From contig JAMPKV010000007.1 of the NCBI GenBank assembly GCA_039962225.1, forward strand, positions 303,488 through 367,487: a stretch of 64,000 nt of DNA, given 5' to 3'. The first letter of the stretch is position 1. Each line of letters starts with the position of its first letter. Shown here one piece after another: positions 1 through 9,419 of the stretch. Both the position numbers and the translations under genes were made by a program. The notes below the pieces were generated by a model. It did not search any database and was not told where the DNA came from. It saw only the letters and a program-made list of their open reading frames with translations. The stretch is from Microcoleus sp. AS-A8 (GTDB lineage Bacteria; Cyanobacteriota; Cyanobacteriia; Cyanobacteriales; Coleofasciculaceae).

Positions 1-793
1 AGCCATAGAAAAGCTGTTAAGCGAATTAGAAGCGGCGAGTGGTTTACCGGTTGAACCGGTAAGTGTTGAGTTGATCCCTTCCACTCAAACCCTAACCCCG
101 AAAGCTGAACACTCACTTTATCGCAGGCTCTATCGTTTGAGCGATCGTTTATTGTCGTTTATGGAAGAGTTTTACACTCGCTTCTATCATCAAACTTTGC
201 CAAAGGTGACGGCGGATACCACTCCTCCATCCCCAGAGTCAATCACCCATCTCAATCATGCGTTAACCGTTCGCCTCCAAGCGTTACTCAATGTTGCGCT
301 ACAGGTAGCCGAGGAGTATTTTGATTTGTCTGCGAAGGGGAGTTTAATTGATCGCTGTCGTCGTTTAGAGCAAGCCGGCTGGAATTATATCTATCGAGAA
401 GAGTTGAAGAATGTGAAAGCCATCTCTCCTCTGGAGAGAGGATTAGCCGATCGCATTGCGGAGGAAGCTAACTTGCGGATGTGGCACATGCGTTTAGTCG
501 AAACGTTTGTGGCTGTAACTGGGTATTATGTGATTGAAAAACCGACTGTAGAGCGATTTGCTGAGACGACCTTACTGTTATGGGATATGGTCACTCGCAT
601 TAAGGGTCATAGCCCTTTCCAGCGCCCTCGGTTAGGCCGACAACGGGTACAGATGACTGTTGGAGAGCCTCTATCGGTTTCAGAACGCTATCCTATGTAT
701 CAGGCGAGTCGTCAGAGTGCTAGACAAGCGGTGGCGGATCTGACTCAAGACCTGCAAAAAGCGATGGAATCTCTGATCTCGTCAGAAGCCTAA
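1..793 (+). CDS. C-terminal part of a probable phospholipid/glycerol acyltransferase (5' end outside window)
   Basis: The reading frame is open from base 2 to the stop at 793 with no start codon needed, so this is the last ~263 residues of a longer gene. The visible part is alpha-helical, rich in Arg and Leu, with no signal peptide or membrane segment. The closing stretch (GEPLSVSERYPMY, then SARQAVADLTQDLQ) resembles, from memory, the C-terminal extension of cyanobacterial PlsC-like 1-acyl-glycerol-3-phosphate acyltransferases, which would make phosphatidate for membrane lipids. The catalytic HX4D block would lie upstream of the window, so the family call is an inference. It could instead be an unrelated conserved cyanobacterial protein. 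A TTG at 71 is an internal codon, not the true start. Confidence 0.5.
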   Translation, partial: AIEKLLSELEAASGLPVEPVSVELIPSTQTLTPKAEHSLYRRLYRLSDRLLSFMEEFYTRFYHQTLPKVTADTTPPSPESITHLNHALTVRLQALLNVALQVAEEYFDLSAKGSLIDRCRRLEQAGWNYIYREELKNVKAISPLERGLADRIAEEANLRMWHMRLVETFVAVTGYYVIEKPTVERFAETTLLLWDMVTRIKGHSPFQRPRLGRQRVQMTVGEPLSVSERYPMYQASRQSARQAVADLTQDLQKAMESLISSEA

Positions 794-1115
794 TGGGGTG
801 ATGCGATCGCCCAGTTTGTAATAAGCGCTTGAGCGCTGAAGCCCAAGTACGAAACCATCACAACTCATTCGATAGAGTACTAGCCGCCGTTTTTCAGGAG
901 ATAATATCTATTTGAGGCTTGACAACGAGTTTTAGATATGTTGTCAAAGTACGAGTAATACCTGTTTAAATTTTGTACACTTTCTCACTAGGGAGTTTAA
1001 AAATTCCAGTGGCGCAATGTTTACACTCAAAGGGTATGAGGGGGTGACGAACAGCGAGATGATGGCTTTTCGCTGTTTCCAACACTGAAATTGATGAATC
1101 TGACCAAAGTTAACC
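794..1115. other. Intergenic stretch, no gene seen
   Basis: A 322-base gap between two plus-strand genes. It holds a HIP1 octamer (GCGATCGC, 803-810) and, just after it, a small self-complementary AGCGCT pair around 825-837. The minus-strand frame in this gap has no recognisable protein character. No promoter could be called with confidence. Confidence 0.5.
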
Positions 1116-1820
1116 ATGCGTATTCTTGCCATTGGCGATATTCACGGATGCTCAACTGCATTTGATACCCTGATCTCTAGGGTTAGGCCACAGCCAACCG
1201 ATACCATCATCACCCTTGGCGATTATATAGACCGAGGACCCAACTCAAGAGGCATCCTGAATCGGTTAATCAAACTACACAAGACCGGAAAGCTTGTGGC
1301 TTTACGCGGCAATCATGAAGTGATGATGCTGGCAGCACGTTTCAGCCGTAGGGAGGAGTCCCTGTGGCGCTGTCGGGGTGGCAAGGAGACGCTAACGTCT
1401 TACTCGAAATCGAACCGAGTGGCTAAGCTCAAGGATGTCCCCGCTCGTCACTGGCACTTTATAGAGAATGTGTGTGTAGACTGGTACGAAACCGATACCC
1501 ACTTTTTTGTCCATGCCAACGTCCATCCGGATATACCGCTAGCACAGCAGTCCGCAAACATGTTGTTCTGGGAGAAATTTGGCAATCCAGTGCCCCACAT
1601 TTCAGGCAAAACGATGGTTTGTGGACATACGAGTCAGAAAAGTGGCCTGCCGATCAATCGGGGTCACGCGATTTGTATTGATACGAGAGTTTACAGCAAA
1701 GGCTGGTTAACTTGTTTGGATGTGACCAGTGGCAGAATCTGGCAAGCCAATCAGGCAGGGAATGTACGAACAGCCTGGATTGCTCAATTTGCCACCTATT
1801 CAACCCATGCGAGATTTTAG
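1116..1820 (+). CDS. Calcineurin-like metallophosphoesterase (PPP-type protein phosphatase family)
   Basis: A 234-aa soluble protein with the full metallophosphoesterase signature: GDIHGC at residues 7-12, GDYIDRG at about 37-43, and LRGNHE at about 66-71, which supply the Asp/His/Asn ligands of the two-metal centre. C-terminal His ligands are likely in VHANVHPD and the GHTS motif (about 172-175). The size and motif spacing match bacterial PrpA/ApaH-like serine/threonine or dinucleoside-polyphosphate phosphatases; the substrate cannot be told from the sequence. The start ATG directly precedes the first motif. The last codons and stop lie inside a short GATTTT(A/G) tandem repeat, so the extreme C-terminus has probably been reshaped by repeat insertion. 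The gene stands alone, convergent with the CHAT gene to its right. Confidence 0.85.
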   Translation: MRILAIGDIHGCSTAFDTLISRVRPQPTDTIITLGDYIDRGPNSRGILNRLIKLHKTGKLVALRGNHEVMMLAARFSRREESLWRCRGGKETLTSYSKSNRVAKLKDVPARHWHFIENVCVDWYETDTHFFVHANVHPDIPLAQQSANMLFWEKFGNPVPHISGKTMVCGHTSQKSGLPINRGHAICIDTRVYSKGWLTCLDVTSGRIWQANQAGNVRTAWIAQFATYSTHARF

Positions 1821-1833
1821 ATTTTGGATTTTA
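1813..1833. repeat. Heptameric tandem repeat GATTTT(A/G) x3
   Basis: Three head-to-tail 7-mers (GATTTTA, GATTTTG, GATTTTA) followed by a partial fourth. They overlap the last three codons of the metallophosphoesterase gene and supply its TAG stop. This is the short tandemly repeated repetitive (STRR) type known from filamentous cyanobacteria. Confidence 0.7.
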
Positions 1834-1861
1834 GATTCATTGCCTTGTTCCCTATTCCTGC

Positions 1862-4800
1862 TTACCAAGGACTGCCAATCATCGTAAAACCGGCCCAAAA
1901 ATAAGGATGTGTCAAATTGCGGGTTCCTAGCTTGGCCAGTTCTGGTGGTAAAGCTACATTCTCTTTACCCGAAAAAAGTTTACCTTCTTTGAGCGAGACT
2001 TGCCCCCTGAGCATCGCTAGTTGTGCCTGCCGCAGCGCTTCCGCTTTAATGGGTGATACTTTCAATTGCTGGTATAGCTGTGTCATGAGTGCTAAAGTTC
2101 CTTCATCACTCACAGACCAGAGGGATGCGATCGCTGATTTTACCCCAGCTTGTACCGCTAACCCCGCAAAACCTAACTCGGCTTGCTGATCTCCCAACGC
2201 CGTCTTACAGGCGCTCAATACCAATAACTCCACAGGCGGATTACCCCAACCTAACCCAGACAATTGGTCTAGTTGTAGCTTCGTATCCCAAAATTCAATG
2301 TAAGAGTTGCCTGGTGCTCCCGGACGGAAGGTGGCATGGGTTGCCAGGTGAATCAGTCCAAAGGGCTGTTGCTGTCGTTGTGCCTTCAGATTGGCTAGGG
2401 TAAAGTTATCGTTCAGGAAGGACTTGCCCTGCCACAAAGAAGGTGTAATGAGCGATAGCTCGACAGGCACCGCCGGTAAAGGGCTTTTCTCTGGGAATTT
2501 TGACGCTCCCATCGCCAGAACCTGTAAGTCTTTAATGCTCTTGTAATTAGTATCAGTAATCAGACTGAGACTGGGCATCAAGCCAAGGCTATATTTCTCA
2601 ACCAGAAACTGTTGACCATCATAAAGAGCTGCGATAGGCAGAGAGCGCAAGCCTTGATCCATGATGAAAGAGAGATTCTGGATACCTCGCGCTTTAATCT
2701 CCGCATCTAGAGGAGCTATCAACCATTGATAGAGTTGCTTACCAGGAGCCTCGTAATCACGGCCACTTTGAGCATTGGTCACTTCAGACTGAAATTGATA
2801 AACCACTTGGAGAACTTTCTCACGCGTTGCCCCAGTCACTTGGCGACGAATCGGTTCGCCCTCCCCTGTCACCAGCACTAATTCCAATTGGTATGGAGAA
2901 TTTGGGGCTTCAAGGTTTGAGTTTCGGTCTGGAGGAGTTATATTGCTTGCCCCATTGACTACAAGCCGTTGGGGTACAAATGTTGCATAGATTAGTGCTG
3001 GTTTGACGCCAGTTGCTGTCTCCACTTTACGAAGAATATTACGAGCGTCTGCCAGAGTTACAGTCGGAGTCTTACCAGCGTGGCCCAAATATTGCTCGAA
3101 TTGCCGTGTTAAAGGTTCTTCCAGGGAAGGAACCAAGTTAGGTGTCACTTCAGTTGAAGACGAGTTTCCGACTAACTGTTGTGGTGATGAACTCTTTGTT
3201 TGCGAAGAGTTTGCTCCAGCAATAGGAAAATTATTAGTATTCCCATTGCGTGATGGATTAGTTGCTCCACCCCTATTTGGTGAATTGGGCGTGCTACCAC
3301 CGGCTGTAGTGCTGGTAGTGCCACTGGATGGATTCGCTGCGACGTCACTGGCTGTAGCCCCTGTGCTACCACCGACTGTAGTGCTGGTAGTGCCACCGGA
3401 TGCGTTGGTTGCGACACCACTGGCTGTAGCGGCTGTACTACTACCGGATGTACAAGAGGGACAGGTATTGGAAGTACTGCTTGTACTTCCACTAGAATTA
3501 CTATCTTTACTACCTCCGGGGGGATTAGTAATGCTGCCACCCGTGGGAGGAGGCGTTGTCCCACCCGTAGGAGGAGTCGTTGTCGTGCCACTTGTGGGTG
3601 GAGTCGTTGTCGTGCCACTTGTGGGTGGAGTCGTTGTCGTGCCACTTGTGGGTGGAGTCGTTGTCGTGCCACTTGTGGGTGGAGTCGTTGTCGTGCCACT
3701 TGTGGGTGGAGTCGTTGTCGTGCCACTTGTGGGTGGAGTCGTTGTCGTGCCACTTGTGGGTGGAGTCGTTGTCGTGCCACTTGTGGGTGGAGTCGTTGTC
3801 GTGCCACCCGGTGGCGGAGTGGTACCACTCGTGGGTGGAGCGGTTGTACCGCCACTCGTGGGTGGAGCGGTTGTGCCACCCGGTGGCGGAGTGGTACCAC
3901 CCGGTGGCGGAGCCGTTGTACCGCCACTCGGTGGAGGAGTCGTTGTACCGCCACTCGTGGGTGGAGTTGTACCGCCACTCGTGGGTGGGGGAGGGTTGGT
4001 TCCCCCTAGATTGTGTAAGACTACAGGGGGGCTTGCTTGATTTCCCGTTCCCAGATTATTCCAACTCAACTCGCCGTGTGTAACGGTGCCAGCGGCGATC
4101 ATCTTTATAGTGCCCGAATTGCCGGCTCCCTGGTCAGTTGTATTGACATTTTCAACCTTAATATTGCCCCCAGCGGATAACAACGAGACAGAACCCGCAT
4201 TTCCCGCATCCAAATCCTTGGCGTTGATATCACCGGTCGTAATGTTCCCTTGGGCCGTCAATCTCACATGCCCAGCATCACCTACAGTTTGATCAGAAGT
4301 ATTGATATTCCCTACATTAATGCTCCCTGCTGCCTTCATAATCAGCGACGGAGTGGTGGTCAAAATCACATAATCTGGATCGCTCGTAGGAATCGAGAGA
4401 GTATCAGGTTGGGTAATAGTAATATCTGCGGCTGTGATACTGCCGCCTGAATCTACCTTGAGAGCCGCCCCTGTGTAGTTTCCTAGTGCAATGTTACCTC
4501 CAGAGGTAATGATGGGGTCATGTTCACTGATGACGTTGGCGGGGCCGCCTGATAAGTTGATAAACAAGACACTCCCTCCACTCTGGGAGTGACTATCAAA
4601 AGAAATAATTCCATCACTGACAAAACTTAAGTTGCCGCCACTTTGAAAGGGGGGTGTATTTGGAGTGTTTAGTGCCAGGATGTCAATACCTTGCTTGGCC
4701 TTAATCTCAAGGTTCCCTCCTGCCTGAGCTAGGAAAGGATTGGTGGCTGTATCTCGTACCGTCAGCGTGTTCTGCGCCAGTAGATTTAAGTCACCCGTTG

Positions 4801-5845
4801 TTTGCAACTGGCTTTCTACTAAAGTGAGGTTATTTTGAGCGGACACAATGGCGGTCTGGGCTGTTACACTCCCTTTGATCGCAACATCTCCGCTTTGGAT
4901 GGGAAGACCAGACCCCGTCAGTTCTACCTGGCCTAAGCTATTAACGCCCAAACCCGTAGCTTGAGAACTCCCTGTCAATAGCTGGGGTAAGGTGCTTGGA
5001 GTGATCGTGGAGACTTCTGAGGCCGGAACCTCTAGGCTGAGTACGTTCCCTGGTGTACTCAGGAGTACTGTACTCTGACCAGGAACTGCCGTAACGGTAA
5101 TTTGTCCTCCTGGCGCATTTAATTGACCAGTACTCACCACCGTACCGCCCACTAGAGATAAGTTGTTCCCCTCGCCTACACTGAGTTGACCCATATTCAC
5201 CACTGCTCCGGGTGTCTGGGATGTAGCGAATGTGAAGTTACTGGGTTGACCGACCAATGTAGCGTAGTTATTGGGTTCGGTGGCGCTAAACAACTGATTA
5301 TTACTAAGGCCAATACCCGTCGCTGTAGTCGCGGTGAACGAGGCTGGAACGTTCAAGCTGGCATTTGAGCCAAACACAATCCCCGCCGGGTTCATCAGAT
5401 ATAGATTGGAATTGCCGCCCGTAACTTGGAGGAGTCCGTTAATATAAGAAGCGCTGCCCCCTGTCACACGGGTCAGGATATTCTGGATAGTTGGGTTAGA
5501 GAGGAAGTTGGCGATCTGACCTTGATCCAAACCAAACTGGCTGAAACTGTGGAAAAGATTCGCTCCTGACTGAGTGCCCCCTTGGATATCCAATTGGTTG
5601 GGATTGCTGTTAGGAGTAACAAGAGTACCTGTACCATCGGCAGCTGGCACAATCGGTTGCGCCTGCGCTACATTCCAGGGGCAAATCAGGCACGCAACCC
5701 AAGGGAGCAGCGATAGGCCAATATGTTTTGCTTTATGTTCCCTATTGAGTTTAATCCCAAAAAGGCAGAGCGGTTGACCTTTGGGTATAATATAATCTTT
5801 CTTTTCCGCAGGATTGGTGACCAGCCATCCGCTGATTCTAAACAC
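1862..5845 (-). CDS. CHAT-1: exported filamentous-hemagglutinin-type (TPS) protein with C-terminal CHAT peptidase domain
   Basis: A 1327-aa exported protein. Residues ~1-62 form an extended signal peptide ending in AQAQP. Residues ~65-330 are a two-partner-secretion (FhaB-type) N-domain with the hallmark NPAGIVFG, followed by a beta-helix-like region to ~610. Then comes a long Thr/Pro/Gly/Ser linker (~615-900, including eight perfect 9-residue repeats) and a CHAT domain (~950-1327). The caspase-like dyad is intact: His1170 in LATHATF and Cys1213 in LSACKTA. By family, the protein would be secreted by a TpsB pore and be surface-bound or released; the CHAT substrate is unknown. The GTG start is preceded by AGGGG about ten bases upstream. 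A paralogue with the same plan lies at 39788-44683. No transporter gene is adjacent. Confidence 0.88.
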   Translation of the reverse strand: MFRISGWLVTNPAEKKDYIIPKGQPLCLFGIKLNREHKAKHIGLSLLPWVACLICPWNVAQAQPIVPAADGTGTLVTPNSNPNQLDIQGGTQSGANLFHSFSQFGLDQGQIANFLSNPTIQNILTRVTGGSASYINGLLQVTGGNSNLYLMNPAGIVFGSNASLNVPASFTATTATGIGLSNNQLFSATEPNNYATLVGQPSNFTFATSQTPGAVVNMGQLSVGEGNNLSLVGGTVVSTGQLNAPGGQITVTAVPGQSTVLLSTPGNVLSLEVPASEVSTITPSTLPQLLTGSSQATGLGVNSLGQVELTGSGLPIQSGDVAIKGSVTAQTAIVSAQNNLTLVESQLQTTGDLNLLAQNTLTVRDTATNPFLAQAGGNLEIKAKQGIDILALNTPNTPPFQSGGNLSFVSDGIISFDSHSQSGGSVLFINLSGGPANVISEHDPIITSGGNIALGNYTGAALKVDSGGSITAADITITQPDTLSIPTSDPDYVILTTTPSLIMKAAGSINVGNINTSDQTVGDAGHVRLTAQGNITTGDINAKDLDAGNAGSVSLLSAGGNIKVENVNTTDQGAGNSGTIKMIAAGTVTHGELSWNNLGTGNQASPPVVLHNLGGTNPPPPTSGGTTPPTSGGTTTPPPSGGTTAPPPGGTTPPPGGTTAPPTSGGTTAPPTSGTTPPPGGTTTTPPTSGTTTTPPTSGTTTTPPTSGTTTTPPTSGTTTTPPTSGTTTTPPTSGTTTTPPTSGTTTTPPTSGTTTTPPTGGTTPPPTGGSITNPPGGSKDSNSSGSTSSTSNTCPSCTSGSSTAATASGVATNASGGTTSTTVGGSTGATASDVAANPSSGTTSTTAGGSTPNSPNRGGATNPSRNGNTNNFPIAGANSSQTKSSSPQQLVGNSSSTEVTPNLVPSLEEPLTRQFEQYLGHAGKTPTVTLADARNILRKVETATGVKPALIYATFVPQRLVVNGASNITPPDRNSNLEAPNSPYQLELVLVTGEGEPIRRQVTGATREKVLQVVYQFQSEVTNAQSGRDYEAPGKQLYQWLIAPLDAEIKARGIQNLSFIMDQGLRSLPIAALYDGQQFLVEKYSLGLMPSLSLITDTNYKSIKDLQVLAMGASKFPEKSPLPAVPVELSLITPSLWQGKSFLNDNFTLANLKAQRQQQPFGLIHLATHATFRPGAPGNSYIEFWDTKLQLDQLSGLGWGNPPVELLVLSACKTALGDQQAELGFAGLAVQAGVKSAIASLWSVSDEGTLALMTQLYQQLKVSPIKAEALRQAQLAMLRGQVSLKEGKLFSGKENVALPPELAKLGTRNLTHPYFWAGFTMIGSPW
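3591..3806 (-). repeat. Eight perfect 27-bp tandem repeats inside CHAT-1
   Basis: Eight head-to-tail identical 27-bp units, each encoding the nine residues TTTTPPTSG, with degenerate versions on both sides. DNA identity is complete, not just protein identity, which points to recent slippage or unequal exchange. The copy number, and so the linker length, is expected to vary between strains. Confidence 0.92.
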
Positions 5846-6295
5846 AGGACATTTCCCCTAGTTTTTTGAGATTCAACACGCTGTTGCTACAACGTGTCGC
5901 ACTGTTAGACCAACTCCAGCCTCCGAATTACAGGGATACAGAGATTCGGTGAGACTGCACCCATTTGTTACTTAATCATTACTGCGGTTCTGACTGTTTG
6001 TCAGATTGTAGGGCAAAAATTTTTGAATATTCTCAAGCTTCACTAGTATTTTAAGCTAGCTTACTCCTAATTATGATCACAAGTTATCCTCTCTAGGGTG
6101 CAATTTAGTCCCTAGAAAAATTGAGAGCTTACCGACCTCAAGCGAACGGGTCTTTGAGAGAGGACGATTCAGGTGTTTTGGCTCAGACGACAGCGCCAGA
6201 TTTACCCGTCAGTATATTGAGCTAGTGCATCTTAGCCAATTGCTCAAGCGCATTGATATATTGATATCGACGAGCACCTGGAACTCACCCTCGGC
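5846..6295. other. Intergenic region upstream of CHAT-1, no gene seen
   Basis: A 450-base, AT-rich gap. It must carry the CHAT-1 promoter reading leftwards and the 3' end of the acetoacetate-decarboxylase-like gene. I see no convincing ORF, RNA gene or strong hairpin. Confidence 0.45.
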
Positions 6296-6979
6296 TTAGA
6301 ACTGTCTAACCACAGGTTCTCTCAACCCCACCGCTTCAGGCGCACCAACGACCAAACGCAACTGATTCAAGGAAAGCGTTAACCAAGGATGGTCTAAGCC
6401 TAAATTGGCAAAAGAACTCTCACTAGGTACTTGCAATTGATTCGCGACTATGCTTATGCGAGACTCAATCTGACTTGGAAATAACAAAATAGAATCCGAT
6501 TTCGTGCTAAAAGCATTGGCACTTAACGGTAACTGCAACTCGAAGTTGGGTGGGTTGTAGCTAAAGTGGCACAAGGTTCGTTCTCCCTGACGAACCAGGA
6601 GGCGATTTTTATACCCTGAATTGGCAGAAGTATTTTTCTCCCAAGTAAATTCTGCCAATTCCTTCGGTAAACCCCAAATATTGCGACCTCCTGCCACCGA
6701 ATCAGCATTATCTACATAAATATGGGAAACCCAACCCCCAATTTGGCCTGAATAGCGGACTAGACCAGCGACAACGATCAGTTCGCTATATTCCAATACA
6801 GACCCTGCACCATAATGAGAAGCATAAATCCCACCTACGGTTTTTCCCGGCAAAACACAAACGAGTTCAAACTGTGGGGGGATGAAGGGGCTTACTTGTT
6901 TAGCATCGAGGAAGTGGCAAGTTTGGAGCGCATAGCCCAGAAGCGTCCAAGGTGCCTTGGGATAGGTCATTTGTGTCAT
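6296..6979 (-). CDS. Acetoacetate decarboxylase-family protein
   Basis: A 227-aa soluble protein whose sequence follows the acetoacetate decarboxylase/ADC-like fold. It has an early PFIPPQFELV segment, a central run with GGIYASHYGAGS, an SHIYVDNADSVAGGRNIWGLPKE block, and a C-terminal half ending in LREPVVRQF. In true acetoacetate decarboxylases a Lys forms the Schiff base; the Lys in WGLPKE sits in a matching conserved block, but I cannot prove it is catalytic. Cyanobacterial members are mostly of unknown function and may act on other keto compounds or in pigment or polyketide metabolism. It stands alone, 132 bases downstream of the subtilase gene on the same strand. Confidence 0.72.
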   Translation of the reverse strand: MTQMTYPKAPWTLLGYALQTCHFLDAKQVSPFIPPQFELVCVLPGKTVGGIYASHYGAGSVLEYSELIVVAGLVRYSGQIGGWVSHIYVDNADSVAGGRNIWGLPKELAEFTWEKNTSANSGYKNRLLVRQGERTLCHFSYNPPNFELQLPLSANAFSTKSDSILLFPSQIESRISIVANQLQVPSESSFANLGLDHPWLTLSLNQLRLVVGAPEAVGLREPVVRQF

Positions 6980-7111
6980 TCCCAGAGATTCTATTTAGTT
7001 GTATTAAGCCTTTTTTTTCATCCATAAACATCCACACGTTGATAGGTAACCGTTGGCTTGTAGGATGGGTCTCTTGCGCGTCCGGATGATGCCAATTAGA
7101 GGTACAGGCAT

Positions 7112-9226
7112 CTATACGCCAACGGCTAATTCCCAGCTTTTGAGGACACCCGTATCCATCGGCGCATAATCGATCACCTGCAACTGCCAAACTCCCACTG
7201 CCGATTTATGCAAAAATTGTTTGAGCGCCGGCGTCGTTTCCACAGAATAGGTTTTTTGTAACTGAGTTAATGAACCCAGTGTACGATTTTGCAACAAAAC
7301 AACCTGACCATTGGGAGCCTTTAAGCTCACCTCAATATCTCCCAGAAAGTCGTGTTGAATATCGACAATGACCTGAATCTCTCGCAGTGAGGCCGAATCA
7401 TTGACTTGAATCGCACTCGTAACGCCTTGAGGGTTGTCATCGGGTATTCGCACAGGGGTGTCATTGCGTGTAGAGAGGCGTCGGATACCGGATTGGGGAC
7501 TTTGGGGTGTTTTTTGCTGAGCCGCTTGTACGGCGTTAAAGGCATTGACTTTGCCATAGCCAAACCACTGTGAGTGACCGTTCGTATCGTAAGTGCCCAG
7601 TCGCATCCCCAACTGGGGATCGGCGTCACGGTCAACGATTTTATCCGCCGTTTCTTGGAGAATACGCTTGACTTCCTGCGCCGTGAGGTCGGGGTTAGCA
7701 CACAGAACCAGTGCGGCAACGCCAGCCACAACCGGACAGGCACTAGAGGTACCACCAAAACTACTCACGTAGTCCCCCGATTCATACCCTAGCGCCCCTA
7801 CTAAGTCAGCGCTGAACATCCCTAATCCTGGAAGTGACACCATCAGTTCGGGTGCCGTGCTAATATAGCCCGTGCGTTCAAACCACATTCCCGGCGGTGC
7901 GTTGTTACTAGGCGCACACACTGAGACATTCGTTCCCCAGTTACTATAAGCCGCTTTTTTGCTCAGGCTGGTACAGGCGGAAACGGTAATCACGTCGGGA
8001 TGAATCGTAAAGCCACCTAACCAGTTGGTGGGTCCTTTGAGCAAATCGTTAGGCCAACTTTTCTCATAAACCGTACCACTGACAGGGCGATTGGCATTCC
8101 CTGCCGCAAACACAATCACACAGCCTTTCCCCCGACGCCCCTTGGTGGCAGCACGAGTCAGGGCCGCGCGTTGGCGGAGAGAGAGAGGAAAATAAACGGC
8201 AGCCGGCCCCCAACTGCAAGAGATGACGCTGGCATCATGGGCGATGCAATAGTCAAACAATTGTTCTATCGTGTCATCATCCAAGAACCCAGTCGTGCGG
8301 ATGGGCATCAAGGCACAACCAGGAGCAACACCCGCAATCCCGACGCCGTTTTCTTCCGCAACAGCGATTCCCGCGCAGGCGGTGCCATGACTCTCTTCTG
8401 AGATGTCCGGCAGCGGCAAGAAGTCATTATCTTTAAAGTCTTTGGGGGCGACAATTTTGCCCGTTCCCTGAAAATCTGAGTGGTTCAAGTCAATGGCATC
8501 ATCGGCGACGGCGACAACAATAGAGCGATTGCCACGGGTAAGATCCCAGGCTTTTTCTACATTAATATGGGAATTTGCCGCGAGCATGGAGCCGCCCGGA
8601 TGGTTGAGATACCATTGCTTAGGATAGTAGGGGTCTTTGGGGTGGTAGTGAGCTTCTTTGGGGATGACAATTTCGGGTTCAGCGATGAGAATTTCTGGAC
8701 GCCCCATGAGTCGGTTGGCGATTTTGACCGGATTTTCTGTGGCATTACGGGTGAGTTGAAAGACGAAAGTGTTGGGGATGCCAGCCACAGGTTTGACGGT
8801 TTGTAGACCAAATTCTGCGGCAACGCTGGCGATCGCCTCTTCCTCGGTTTCCTCGGTAAATTGAATCGTGAGTTGGTCGGTCAGATAAATCAGTGTCTCT
8901 GGATTATTTCTGAGTTGATAAACATGACTGACAAAGGCACTGGACTCACTTTCCCTTGCCGCTTGCATCACCTCATCCCTCTGCTTGGGGGCTACTTTGA
9001 ATTCTTCGAGGTGGGCGTGAGGAATGCTTTGTTCATATTCGGCGGGCAACGCTTGCGCTAACGCTTCTCCTGCCGCTTTGGAGGTCGGGCGAACGGTGAA
9101 GCGATCGCCGACTTTCTCCAGCGCCAGTTCTTCACCTCCCCGTTGCAGAAGTACACCTACACTTCGTTCTGGGACACTCCCCGTTGAGTGAGAATCGTCT
9201 GGTAAAGACTCTGGACGACTGGTCAT
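7112..9226 (-). CDS. S8 family subtilisin-like serine protease with C-terminal P/Homo B domain (PrcA-like)
   Basis: A 704-aa protein. Residues ~1-200 form a pro-like region. The subtilisin domain (~205-580) has the Asp in VADDAIDLNHSD, the His in ESHGTACAGIA and the Ser in GTSSACPVVAGVAAL, so the triad is complete. The last ~110 residues (from about 595) are a P/Homo B domain ending in LKSWELAVGV, as in proprotein convertases. The layout matches the calcium-dependent protease PrcA of Anabaena, a family resemblance noted from memory. No classical signal peptide is visible at the N-terminus, so the location is uncertain; cyanobacterial PrcA-type enzymes are usually soluble. The ATG is preceded by GGAG eight bases upstream. 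The neighbours show no functional link. Confidence 0.88.
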   Translation of the reverse strand: MTSRPESLPDDSHSTGSVPERSVGVLLQRGGEELALEKVGDRFTVRPTSKAAGEALAQALPAEYEQSIPHAHLEEFKVAPKQRDEVMQAARESESSAFVSHVYQLRNNPETLIYLTDQLTIQFTEETEEEAIASVAAEFGLQTVKPVAGIPNTFVFQLTRNATENPVKIANRLMGRPEILIAEPEIVIPKEAHYHPKDPYYPKQWYLNHPGGSMLAANSHINVEKAWDLTRGNRSIVVAVADDAIDLNHSDFQGTGKIVAPKDFKDNDFLPLPDISEESHGTACAGIAVAEENGVGIAGVAPGCALMPIRTTGFLDDDTIEQLFDYCIAHDASVISCSWGPAAVYFPLSLRQRAALTRAATKGRRGKGCVIVFAAGNANRPVSGTVYEKSWPNDLLKGPTNWLGGFTIHPDVITVSACTSLSKKAAYSNWGTNVSVCAPSNNAPPGMWFERTGYISTAPELMVSLPGLGMFSADLVGALGYESGDYVSSFGGTSSACPVVAGVAALVLCANPDLTAQEVKRILQETADKIVDRDADPQLGMRLGTYDTNGHSQWFGYGKVNAFNAVQAAQQKTPQSPQSGIRRLSTRNDTPVRIPDDNPQGVTSAIQVNDSASLREIQVIVDIQHDFLGDIEVSLKAPNGQVVLLQNRTLGSLTQLQKTYSVETTPALKQFLHKSAVGVWQLQVIDYAPMDTGVLKSWELAVGV

Positions 9227-9419
9227 CGGTTATACTCCTTAAGTCCAAAATTTTACATCTGGAAGGTTAGGAAACTTTCAGACAGTGATTTCAGTCTAAC
9301 CCTCGCAAGACTTTGGCTCTAGCCATACCAGAAAACTGAACCGTTAAGAACAGTCTGGCAATGATAAGATACCCAAAGTTTAGATACGTTTTATATTCCA
9401 ATACCCCCACAATTGTTTC

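Noticed and set aside
3591..3806. Possible CRISPR array
   Set aside because: Units are directly adjacent with no spacers and code for a protein linker.
3003..4040. 345-aa plus-strand frame and the overlapping 268-aa minus frame at 3172-3978
   Set aside because: Both are shadows of the CHAT-1 27-bp repeats; translation is Val/Gly/Pro or Arg/His low complexity with no start signals.
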